Of a stretch of 64,000 bases of DNA, positions 1 to 10,606 are shown piece by piece; the first letter of the stretch is position 1; every line of letters begins with the position of its first letter. Position numbers and translations under genes: made by a program. This DNA comes from Adiantum capillus-veneris (taxonomy: Eukaryota > Streptophyta > Polypodiopsida > Polypodiales > Pteridaceae). The notes beneath the pieces are model-generated. The model made no database searches. It had not been told where the DNA came from and saw nothing but the letters and a program-made list of their open reading frames with translations. The stretch is from positions 56,853,709 through 56,917,708 of the forward strand of contig CM043971.1 in NCBI GenBank assembly GCA_014529385.2, in the 5' to 3' direction.

Positions 1-496
1 TTGTGGGCTATAACATGTAGCTTGTGGCTTTAAAGTGTATCAGCGGTGCATGTAACGCATTAGGGCCAAAAACGACTCAAAAAGGGCTGTTTGTTAATCT
101 AAGGATTAAGGAATAGTCCAATAGTTATTTGACACGTATACAAAAGTATGGCACTCTTGTCTCCTCTATTGTGGGTTTTGGTGGTCCTATTTTGACGGAG
201 AACCGCTAAATGTTTTGATCATAAGGCTGAAACTGCTATATTTGGGTGCTTTCGGCGAGAGAGCTCATTAAATTTGCGGCTCAAAGTAATGAAGTATCAT
301 CTTTTATTCTATTTTATATTTCACAAAAGCGTTGTCAAAAGATACGAAACTATGTCAGAAGGCTCTCAAAACAAGAGCATTAATGATAAATTACCTACTT
401 TTTTCAAACGTATACCTTTCTCGCTCTCTAGTTTGTGAGAGGTTTTAAGTCTTTCCGTCTATTCTTTCTTTCTTCTTCTCTAGTCTTTGAGTTTCC
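1..496. other. 5' flank and leader of gene 1
   Basis: No coding region is seen. From about 410 to 496 the plus strand becomes pyrimidine-rich (many TCTTT and CTTCT runs) and ends directly at the ATG at 497, as expected of a plant 5' untranslated leader. I see no convincing TATA box. The sequence may continue an element or gene that begins left of the window. Confidence 0.35.
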
Positions 497-1098
497 ATGG
501 CGTCTTTCACACGTCGCCCTTCACATAACATAACTTCTTGTGACTTTCATAACGTTAGAGAGGATGGTCTTTGGAAGCCCATATCTTTTCGTGTGAATGA
601 CTGGGTAACAATGCTTCCTTCATGCAAAGGTGTACACAGAGTGAAGAGAACTAAACGCGATAAAGTAAAAAACCATTGGAAAGGTCGTGTTCTTGCTTTC
701 AAAGTGACCGAAAATGGCTGGCTAGCTAAGGTTCAACATGTGTACATGGCCAAGGATATGGTGTTAGACTGGGAAGAACATCCCACACTCCATTCTTACT
801 GTAAGTGCAAAAAGAACTATTTGATACAGTGAATTTTTTTCATTATCCCATTGTTTTTCTCATTTTTTGATTCCATTCCATATATATTTCCTTCAACAGC
901 TGTGGAATGGAAGCCTGTGGAGAGTCTAAGTGAGACGTTCAAAGCAATGCATAAAGGGATTGCAGATGCTATGTATGCTGACAAGACACCTTCCTTTTAC
1001 AAAACAATGGATTTGTTTGTGATTTTGCAGAATACAAAGTTCCATCACGAGAAGGTGCATATGGAGAACTACATCAGTTACCCGTTCCCACCATAAGT
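497..1098 (+). pseudogene. Gene 1, 5' part, split by an LTR element (unknown, perhaps BAH-like)
   Basis: The likely start is the ATG at 497 (GTTTCCATGG context). Three exons fit: 497-800, then GTAAGT to CAACAG, 900-929, then GTGAGA to TTGCAG, then 1,031-1,098. The phases agree and the reading frame then continues across the insertion site into 9,348. Residues ~30-95 (DWVTML, HWKGRVLAFK, GWLAKVQHVYMAKDMVLDW) recall a BAH-type chromatin-reader fold, but this is by feel only. The protein is basic at residues 48-62. An LTR retrotransposon sits in exon 3 at 1,099, so the gene is broken unless the element is spliced out. Exon 2 is only 30 bases, so that part of the model is the least certain. Function unknown. 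Confidence 0.55.
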
Positions 1099-1379
1099 TG
1101 TCATAAAAACTAATATCTAACCAACCCAAATGATTTTCTCATATTAAACTGATCACTTAATGTGGGAGAATAAACGGGAACAAGGGTTAAGATATAGACA
1201 TGTGCTTTTAGATCTATCTCAACACGGGGCCATTGGTAAAGGGGCCCAAATGAGAGATGGTCTATCAAAGAGAAAGGCTAACCAATGGAGCATAAGACCT
1301 TAGGGTTAGCTTCATTGAAGACCTCCAATAATATGTGTAAAAGTCCTTTGACCTTAGGTAAGCTAGGACTGAGCTTGAG

Positions 1380-1560
1380 GCGCGGGAACCCGACCCAGCT
1401 CGAGGTGCTTGTCCTGCTTGTCATGCTTGATGACTAAGGTGCTTGAGGTGCTTGTCCTGCTTGTCATGCTTGATGACTAAGGTGCTTGAGGTGCTTGATG
1501 ATTGAAGTGCTTGAGATGCTTGAGGTGCTTAATTATTGAGATGCTTGACATGCTTGAGAT
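1380..1560. repeat. LTR minisatellite (GCTTGAGGT units)
   Basis: Units built from TGCTTGAGGTGCTTGATGA repeat with a basic period near 11 bases and a longer unit near 43 bases. The partner LTR has the same block at about 7,760-7,890 but with fewer units, so the array changed length after insertion. Confidence 0.8.
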
Positions 1561-2823
1561 GTTAGGGTTGCACTTGAGGTGAGAACCCAGCCCAAGCTTA
1601 AAGTGCTTAAGGGCCAAGCTTGTGGTGGGAACTGGGCCTATGCATGAGGGCTTGAGGTGTCAAAAAGTCAAAGATTCAATCCCTACAAGGAGGGGGCGAG
1701 CCCTACATGAGGGGGGATGAGAGAGAACACCCACATACTCACACAAGGCATGCATGGTACAAAGAAAGCAAAAGGGACACTTGTCAAGTTCCTCCTCATG
1801 TTGCCCTCATGGTGTGCCTAAAGCCTATTGGTTGGCCACCCAAGGGGTCCAATGATAATTTAGGGGATTTAATTAATTGATTTTGCATTTATCAAGCCCT
1901 CTCTCTCAAAGGGGAAAGGGGGACACTTGTCTCAAGGCTACCCTTGTTGCTTGTAATGCCTCCTGCATATGATTGGCTAGGCCTGGAGGGGTCCAATGAG
2001 CTTCTAACATGAGCTACAAGGGGGGGTCGACCCAAGCAAGCTAGGGGGTTGCTTAGGGGGTATAATCACCCACACACACACACTCACAAACACTCTCATT
2101 GTGTGCTAGGCAAGGTGCAAGAGCTCCATCTCCTTCTCCAAGCTCCTTGAGAAGTTGAGAGCCTACACCAACACTCTTGGCTATGGAATGCAAATCCAAC
2201 CTGGAGCTATGCTTCAATGCTTAAGCTTTCCATCTTCTCCATCTTCATTACTATGCTATTATGTATGCTAAGCAAGAAGAGTGATGATAAGTGAGGAATT
2301 ATTTCTTTCTCCTATGGAATACTTCTTCTTCCTCTTCCCTACCCTCATTCCCTGCTAGCTCTCTCCACCTTCGAAGGTGTTTGAGGTCTTGGGACTGAGG
2401 CTTGGGATAATGCTTTCTACAAAGTGCATGTTATGCTTATTGCAAGAAGGCTAATGGTTTATTGCAAGTAGATTAGTTACTTAATGCAAGTAGATTAATT
2501 GTATTGCAAGATAGATTAATATCTGCTTTAGGCACAAGTTGATGCATAAAAGTATACATCTTCATGCACTCAAATGATTTAGGGAACACATAGACTAATG
2601 ATGTTCACGAGATCTTGATTGTTTTCAAGCTAAGATTGATTGATATTATGTAAAAGCTTGGTATATGAAGCTTCCATCTCCATAATTCCAAAGAGCTCTC
2701 AAGGAACACAAAGATTGTATTGTACCAAGTCTCTCTTAATGAGAGAATCTATAATACAAATGCCTTTTGGAGGGGGGACCGACTCCACATAAATCCGGTC
2801 CTCAATTGTTGTCATATTCTCTA

Positions 2824-2826
<3 letters not shown>

Positions 2827-2872
<46 letters not shown>
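2827..2872. repeat. (TC)n microsatellite in LTR
   Basis: Perfect TC dinucleotide run of 23 units. The matching site in the other LTR (9,159-9,196) is shorter. Confidence 0.95.
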
Positions 2873-2875
<3 letters not shown>

Positions 2876-3000
2876 AAAGTATTGCTCATGCCTAGTTAAT
2901 TAAGTGTTATGATTAAGTTCACCCTCTATGCTCTCAAAGTTGCTCACTCTAATTCTCTTAATTTCGCTATTCTCTAAATTCATAGGCCATTTCCATTACA

Positions 3001-3015
3001 TTGGTATTAGAGCAT
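3001..3015 (+). other. Primer-binding site
   Basis: TTGGTATTAGAGCA directly after the 5' LTR differs by one base from the common plant site TGGTATCAGAGC, complementary to the 3' end of initiator tRNA-Met. Confidence 0.75.
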
Positions 3016-3372
3016 TTGGTTTCTCTTTTCTTGCTTAAGAAGAGAGGTCCTTAAGTAGCCTATAAATGGTTGATGTTGTTAATTATATTAGGGTAAGTGG
3101 AACTGGGATCTATTATCGGTTTTGTTGAGCCCACTATGTGGGATATGGTGCACACCTCGGGAGCTTTGGACTTAATAATGGAGTCTTTTTAGACTTGCCT
3201 ACGGCTTTACCATTATTGAGCCATAAGAGGTCCGAAAGGAGCTAACCCTCAGCAACTCTGCTATGTTAGACCTACTCCTCTACTCTCTATAATTAACCAC
3301 TTTGAGCCATGGGTGTAGATACTTAAGAGCCGATTTTCAAAGGCTAAGAGGAGTGGCAACTAAGATTTTGAA

Positions 3373-4857
3373 TTGCCAAATCATACACTAAGTACATACA
3401 TAAATTTTGTTAACATGGCTGACAATAATCAAGAGAGTAGAACGAGTATTGATAACTTTGATTTTGCACATGAAGGTGCTAATGATGATGCTCCCATGTT
3501 TATCAAGTGTCTTGTTTCTAAGCTGCAACAAGCTATGGGAAACCCATCCCTACAAGGTGAAATTTTCCAACAACTTCATAGTTATGGGATTCTCCAAACT
3601 CCCCCAAAAGAGAGAGCACCTGAGAAGTCTCTTCAAGAGTTTTCCAAGAGAGGGCTCTCTACGGTAAGAGAAGAGGATAACCCATATGAAGCGCTTAAAC
3701 GATTACTAGCGGGATTACCTCCATCCAAGAAGAGAGGTGAAGTCTCTACTATAGAGCCTTCACCAAGAGAAGGAGAAAGAAGTGAGTCTCCCAATAATTC
3801 TGAAGATGTGGCTCCAAGAAGACGGTAGCCTCAACAATCTCCAATTCCCCCAAGAGAGAAAGATTGCCGGAAAGTCCTCCTCCTTGTTATCACAAAAAGG
3901 AAGAGAGGTACCAAAAGAAGGAAAAGGAGAGAAAGAGGTCACCCTCTTCTCCATCTTCATCAACTTCCTCATACTCCAATGAAGGTAGCAGCTCTTCTCT
4001 CAAAGAGCCCAAAAGGAAAGGCCATCGCAAGTCCTATCCGGTATGGAGAAGGTCCAAGAAGCTGAAGAAGTTCAAGGAGGGAGGAAAGGACACCAATTTT
4101 CTTACCTCTAATGGCACCTTTGGTGCTACGGACAAGATCTTGACCTTCATCCAACAGTTTGATGTGGCCTTTGGTGATGAGGACTTCATGGAGTCCTCTA
4201 AACTGCGTCAGGTATCTATGCATTTTCAGAGCTCCGCTCGTGAATGGTGGGCTAGCCTACGATCCCAAAGGAAAGCTCCAAGGACATGGAAGGCTTTAAG
4301 ATCCTCCATCATGAAACAATTTCTGGCAAGCAACACTAAAGACAATGTCCTTACAGAATGGCAAAGCTTGAAACTGTCTCCCTACGAATCTATCTAGAAG
4401 TATGTAGATAAGTTTTGGGATTTACTTCTCAAAGCCAGTGTCTACAAAAAGATGGGCTTTGAGGAGAAAAAGCAACAATTTTGTGCGGGAATTTTTGAAG
4501 AGATGGCCGAGTATATTAACTCACAAAGGCCTAATGCCATATCGGCAGTCATACACCATACTATGGTCGCATCTCAAATCAATTTCCAACAAGGGGTTAA
4601 GAGAAACTCTAAGCCCATGGAAGTGAAGGATCAAAATGAGCCTAGAGGAAGGGATAATGCTCAAACTTCCTGCAAAGGCAACTCTAGCAACACCGATAAC
4701 AAAGCTAAGGAGAAAGGAGTCTACAAAGGTAAGAATAGACTCTCTCCAACAGAGCTAGAGTGTTATCATAAGGATAAAAAATGCTACAAGTGTGGACAAC
4801 AAGGGCATGTCTATCGTGCTTGTCCCCAAAGAAATGCACGCAACAACCCGCCTTGAG
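3373..4857 (+). pseudogene. gag region (capsid and zinc knuckle)
   Basis: The N-terminal part is charged and serine/lysine-rich (3,650-4,080). A capsid-like retrotransposon gag segment follows near 4,110-4,560 (FIQQFDVAF, REWWASLRSQ, TWKALRSSIMKQF, LTEWQSLK). A CCHC knuckle, CYKCGQQGHVYRAC, lies near 4,783-4,824. This is a gag fossil of a Ty3/gypsy element, in more than one reading frame. Confidence 0.85.
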
Positions 4858-7475
4858 TTTCTATGCTGGAAACTCCAAAAGAGGATGCTCATAGCAAAAG
4901 GCTTTTGTTTTTCCTAAGCTAGGAGATATGTACATTCATGTTTATGAGTCGGGTAGCATCCTATCCCATGTAAATATGCATGCTTTTCACAAGTTAATGA
5001 AAATCTATATATTCATATACATGATTTTTGCTAGAAAGTCTGTAAATGAATTCAATGTTTCAACCAATAACAATAAAAAAAAGACGGGAATCAAGAGGAA
5101 TTATAATTTTTTACATTCTTAAATGGATTCCAAAATGCTTTTATTGATGATACCCCCGTGAGCTATCTCCACAATGAGGGGACAATGACCATGCAATGGA
5201 GCTTTTACCACGAAGCTCACTACCTAATAAGCCTCCTTATTGAGCTTTATAAGCTCCACAAGAGGAGTTCAAAAGGCAATAGCATGAACTGGTAAGTTTT
5301 GAGAGAGATTAGGCTTTCCCCTAACCAAAAGAAAAGTGGATTTTTTTTTTATAAAAGAGATTCAATAATTAGGTCACATTATCTCTGAAGGTGGTATTTG
5401 TATGGATCCACAAAAGGTAGAGGTAATAAAAAGATGACCTAATCCAAGGAGTCTACATGAGTTGCGAAGCTCTAAAGGTATGAGTGCATACTAGAGATGC
5501 TTCATAGGAAAAATTCATACTTATAGCAGGTCCAATACATGACTTAACAAAAAAGAACGTTAAGTGTACATGGACTACAAAGAGAGAAAAATACTTTTGA
5601 AAATTTCAAAGAGAAACTTATCTCTCAACTTATGCTTACACTACGGGATCTCTCAATGCTATTTGAGGTCCAATGTAATGCCTGGATGCATGCCTTCAAG
5701 AAAAAAATTTCTTTAAGAAGGGAATACCATAGAATACAAGATTCAAAGACTCAAATCCAATGAGCGAATGTTGGACATATAGAAAAGAAACTACGAGCTG
5801 TTTTACAGGCCGTTGACACATGGAAGTACTTCTTGCGGACTCCATCCATGATACGAACCAAGCTCTTCGACAATCAAATGAGGTGGTAAAATTTCTTTTT
5901 GCAATTTAAAATTTACATTGCTCACATTGCTAGCAAACACAACATGTAGCCGATGCACTTTCCCGATGGCCAAGGGTAGATAGGGTATCAATAGCAACTT
6001 ACAATGAACTATGTTTTATGATAGTTAAAAATGCTTCTAACCCAGGCTTTAGGGATATGATAATAGCCTTTACAAATGGAAGAAAAAGAACCACTCACGT
6101 TAGAGGATGGTTATCTTCCATACCTCAATAGGCTATATCTTCCTCACTTCCCATGCTCCTCCCATATGTGGGGCAAAGAGGAATTCGAATTTACTCTGCT
6201 AGGAGTAAAAGCATACTTGTATTGGCTTACCAAGAAACGAGAACATACAAGAGTATGTTTCAAAATGTCTGGTATACGAAAAGATGAAGTATGATAGAAG
6301 GACCATGGCTTGCCAACATCTAATTGTGTCGGATAGAAATCCTACCATGACCACTAATTTCTGATAGAGTCTCTATCAGAACTAGAGTAACCCTCTTATG
6401 TTGGCCTGCTATTCCAACGGATGGCCAAAAGGAAAATCACAAAACTAATGATCCTTGATCTACTAAAAGCTTGTGATTCGAAGTAGATCAATGCTCAAAA
6501 TGAGAGAAGTAATTACCCTAACAACAATATGTCTCTAATAACATGAACATACTTCTAAGGGGAAAGTACCTTTCGGGGCTAAAGACGGAAGATCCAAAAG
6601 TCCCTTGTAGCTTAAGGTACCTGGGAAGATCTTCATTGAAAAGGAGTATAGCCGAGATCAAAACGTATCTTTTTAGAAGATTAAACAGGCTATATCCATC
6701 TATTAGCTAGGCAAAAGAGGCTCCTGCCATTAGGCATAAAAGAGACTTATCCTTTAAAGAAAAAGAAATCTTTCTTTGGGTCTGATTAAACAATTAAAGT
6801 TGCCCAACTATTGTCTCGTATATATCATTTTTCTTGAGAGCCTATTCAAGCCTATTCGAGCCTTATTAAGGAGAGCCACCAATAGAGGCTATAAATGTAG
6901 ACCCATTAGAGATCGAGGATGAAGCAAACGAGCTCCAACCCAAGTTCATCGTTCGACAGGAACACAAGGTATTAAGAAATGGTAAGATTACTGACAATAT
7001 CTTATTTAAGTTAATAATTATCCTTTCAAAGATGCTAAATGCATGCAAAGAACATAGCTCAAGGATAATATGAACCTTGTTAATGATGCTTACAATGACA
7101 CAAAAGAGTAAGCAAATGTAAAAGAAATGCATTTTAAATGATCCATGTTTTTGTCTTATAAGACTCTCTTTTTATGTTTCGTGCACAAATTTTAAGAAGT
7201 ATGCATACTTAGGATCATGTTTGTGGTGATTACGTCTCCAAACACCAAGTAGAACTTGTCACTCTACTTTGGAAGTATGATATGGACTAAAAAGAGCAGA
7301 CATGCTTGCGGCAGACAATGTCTCTCAAGCACCAAGTGGATTAGTCATCCACTCTGGAATGATGTCGTAGGGTAAAAATGAATCCTCTACCCGCTAAGAC
7401 CAATGGACTAATGGGTGAGACTTTACCATATCTACCTCATAGTCGAGGACGACTATGATTTCAAGAGAGAGGTAA
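4858..7475 (+). pseudogene. Decayed gypsy pol remnant and polypurine tract
   Basis: Only patches are readable: reverse transcriptase/RNase H linker and RNase H residues near 5,360-5,970, including ADALSRWP (a common gypsy RNase H end motif), and integrase C-terminal-like text near 6,780-6,990. No domain is whole. The purine tract CAAGAGAGAGGTAA at 7,462-7,475 abuts the 3' LTR and fits a plus-strand primer site. Confidence 0.7.
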
Positions 7476-9154
7476 TGTCATAAAAACTAATATCTAACCA
7501 ACCTAAATGATTTTCTCATATTAAACTGATCACTTAATGTGGGAGAATAAACGGGAACAAGGGTTAAGATATAGACATGTGCTTTTAGATCTATCTCAAC
7601 ACGGGGCCATTGGTAAAGGGGCCCAAATGAGAGATGGTCTATCAAAGAGCAAGGCTAACCAATGGAGCATAAGACCTAAAGGTTAGCTTCATTGAAGACC
7701 TACAATAATATGTGTAAAAGTCCTTTGACCTTAGGTAAGAGCTTGAGGCACGGGAACCCGACCCAGCTCGAGGTGCTTGTCCTGCTTGTCATGCTTGATG
7801 ACTAAGGTGCTTGAGGTGCTTGATGATTGAGGTGCTTGAGATGCTTGAGGTGATTAATTATTGAGATGCTTGACATGCTTGAGATGTTAGGGTTGCACTT
7901 GAGGTGAGAACCCAGCCCAAGCTTAAAGTGCTTAAGGGCCAAGCTTGTGGTGGGAACTGGGCCTATGCATGAGAGCTTGAGGTGTCAAAAAGTCAAAGAT
8001 TCAATCCCTACAAGGAGGGGGCGAGCCCTACATGAGGGGGGATGAGAGAGAACACCCACACACTCACACAAGGCATGCATGGTACAAAGAAAGCAAAAGG
8101 GACACTTGTTAAGTTCCTCCTCATGTTGCCCTCATGGTGTGCCTAAAGCCTATTGGTTGGCCACCCAAGGGGTCCAATGATAATTTAGGGGATTTAATTA
8201 ATTGATTTTGCATTTATCAAGCCCTCTCTCTCAAAGGGGAAAGGGGGACACTTGTCTCAAGGCTACCCTTGTTGCTTGTAATGCCTCTTGCATATGATTG
8301 GCTAGGCCTGGAGGGGTCCAATGAGCTTCAAGCATGAGCTACAAGGGGGGGTCGACCCATGCAAGCTAGGGGGTTGCTTAGGGGGTATACTCACCCACAC
8401 ACACACACTCACAAACACTCTCATTGTGTGCTAGGCAAGGTGCAAGAGCTCCATCTCCTTCTCCAAGCTCCTTGAGAATTTGAGAGCCTACACCAACACT
8501 CTTGGCTATGGAATGCAAATCCAACCAGGAGCTATGCTTCAATGCTCAAGCTTTCCATCATCTCCATCTTCATTACTATGCTATTATGTATGCTAAGCAA
8601 GAAGAGTGATGATAAGTGAGGAATTACCTCTTTCTCCTATGGAATACTTCTTCTTCCTCTTCCCTACCCTCATTTCCTACTAGATCTCTCCACCTTTGAA
8701 GGTGTTTGAGGTCTTGGGACTGAGGCTTGGGATAGTTAATGATTTCTACAAAGTGCATGTTATGCTTATTGCAAGAAGGCTAATGGTTTATTGCAAGTAG
8801 ATTAGTTACTTAATGCAAGTAGATTAATTGTATTGCAAGGTAGATTAATTGCTACTTTAGGCACAAGTTGATGCATAAAAGTATACATCTTCATGCACTC
8901 AAATGATTTAGGGAACGCAAAGACTAATGATGTTCATGAGATCTTGATTGTTTTCAAGCTAAGATTGATTGTTGATATTATGCAAAAGCTTGGTATATGA
9001 AGCTTCCATCTCCATAATGCCAAAGAGGTCTCAAGGAACACAAAGATTGTATTGTACCAAGTCTCTCTTAATGAGAGAATCTATAATACAAATGCCTTTT
9101 GGAGGGGGGATTGGCTCCACATAAATCCGGTCCCCATTTGTTGTCATATTCTCT

Positions 9155-9199
<45 letters not shown>

Positions 9200-9342
9200 A
9201 AAGTATTGCTCATGCCTAGTTAATTAAGTGTTATGATTAAGTTTCTACTACCAATTAAGTTCATCCTCTATGCTCCTAAAGTTGCTCACTCTAATTCTCT
9301 TAATTCCGCTATTCTCTAAATTCATAGGCCATTTCCATTACA
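7476..9342 (+). repeat. 3' LTR of the gypsy element
   Basis: 1,867 bp and nearly the same as 1,099-3,000. Its length differs through the shorter minisatellite and shorter (TC)n at 9,159-9,196, plus a few small gaps. It ends in ATTACA before the TAAGT duplication. Confidence 0.93.
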
Positions 9343-10001
9343 TAAGTTCACTTGACTGGGAAGCTCCTGATGCATGTACTATATCAAGCTTCAAATTCAA
9401 GATCAAAGAAGACATCCTTAAAGCTATGTGTCTGGGCAGGATATCAAGAAGGATTAAAGTTCAATGGTTCTTGCCTATACATGTCTTTGTGGCATGTTTT
9501 AAAACAATGGATTTGCAGAGGACAAAGACGATGTGGCTTAATAGAAGACTTTCTATGAGTGAACTGGATAATGTTGTTGGAGACGGATGGAGCGCCAAAG
9601 AAACTTTCCATATTGGTGACAATATTAGTTGTAAAGTAAGCCCAAATTCTATGTCTATCTCATATCAACTATGTCGTCAATCATTAGTTCTGGGCTACGA
9701 CTATAGGAGATGGAGAAGCAAATTAGGTAGCTGGGTTCCTCTCGACTCTGAGGAAAATTGTCCAGAGTTTGAAATAAAGTTCACAGTCCATCCACACACC
9801 GAGTATAGAAGCCTGATAGTAACAACAAATTGGAGACTAAATGATGTTAGAGAATCTCTTGAGTTTCTTGATGAAACATCTCCCGAGTATAGATTCAAAG
9901 TGGATGAAATTGTGGTGAGCACAAGGATGGAGAATTCAAACTCTTGCATCACATGCCTTCCCCCAAAAAGAGTTGTATTTGAGCCACTTGCAAGGACTTG
10001 A
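9343..10001 (+). pseudogene. Gene 1, 3' part after the LTR insertion
   Basis: After the target duplication the frame of exon 3 resumes (ISSLDWEAPDAC) and runs open to a stop at 9,999-10,001, about 218 codons. Seen in the sequence: a hydrophilic protein, WSAKETFHIGDNIS and SKLGSWVPLDSEENC in the middle, no signal peptide or membrane segment. No domain is recognised. A second open frame overlaps 9,352-9,558 and an acceptor-like TTTGCAG ends at 9,517, so a further small intron is possible. The gene ends about 250 bases before the convergent end of gene 2. Confidence 0.55.
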
Positions 10002-10253
10002 AAAAACACTTGCAAGGACTTGAAAAAACAAGTTCAATATTGTAATCATTTTGCAAATATATTTATCTTTTCTCTACCTTATTGTGAAACATTACTTATG
10101 TTGTTTTAAAATTACATGACATCATGATACACATTTAAGAATCGACAGTTGGTATTAAGTATTTGAAGTACAAAATTATGAATCACCAAAGGGTATATAT
10201 ATATGTTCATATGGACAAAATGAACAAAAGTGTACATCTCTTTTGTGGACTAA

Positions 10254-10606
10254 TCAATCATGAAATTCCACTTTTCTTTTTGCCTTAGAGGATTCTGCAT
10301 CCTCAGAGACCCTTTTCCTTTTGTGTTCAGAAGGGGGTGAAATTTCAGGAGTGGGTGGTGGTGGTGACTTGGAAGGGGTTGGTGCTTTGGGCCCCTTAGG
10401 GCTTGGCACGGGTGACTTGACAGGGGTTGGTGCTTTGGGCTCCTGAGGACTAGCTGGCTTGGGTGATTTGGCAACCTTCTTTGGCAACATGAATGGTAGC
10501 TTGAAAGGTGAGCTAGGTGCCTCCCCCTTCCTGTTCTTAAGTGTATGACGCTTTTGAACCTTGAATTTCAATGGTGAGTGGAATGGATGGCCCTTTGTAT
10601 CTGCTC
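10254..10606 (-). CDS. Probable C-terminal tail of gene 2 (SP/TP-rich, NLS)
   Basis: Downstream of the T10 tract (A10 on the coding strand) a different frame gives about 117 residues: KGHPFHSPLKFKVQKRHT, then a Pro-rich stretch with many KSP, SPK and TPxKSP motifs, ending in HKRKRVSEDAESSKAKRK, a typical bipartite nuclear import signal. The style matches the upstream SPxKK region, so this is probably the true end of gene 2 and the A run has lost or gained a base, by mutation or sequencing error. Confidence 0.55.

Larger units (their letters stand above)
1099..3000 (+). repeat. 5' LTR of the gypsy element
   Basis: 1,902 bp, TGTCATAAAA...CCATTACA, matching 7,476-9,342 along its whole length. 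It holds a CTTGAGGTG minisatellite near 1,380-1,560, a (TC)23 tract at 2,827-2,872, and gene-like stretches around 2,100-2,300 repeated in the partner. Confidence 0.93.
1099..9342 (+). mobile_element. Ty3/gypsy LTR retrotransposon, degraded, in gene 1
   Basis: The element has two long direct terminal repeats (1,099-3,000 and 7,476-9,342, both TG...CA). It is flanked by a perfect 5-bp target duplication, TAAGT, at 1,094-1,098 and 9,343-9,347. Inside are a primer-binding site like initiator tRNA-Met, a gag region with capsid and zinc knuckle, and a strongly decayed pol. The internal part is about 4.5 kb, short for the family. It is broken with many interruptions in pol. The two LTRs differ by only a few per cent by eye, so the insertion is fairly recent compared with the decay of its pol. 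Confidence 0.93.
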
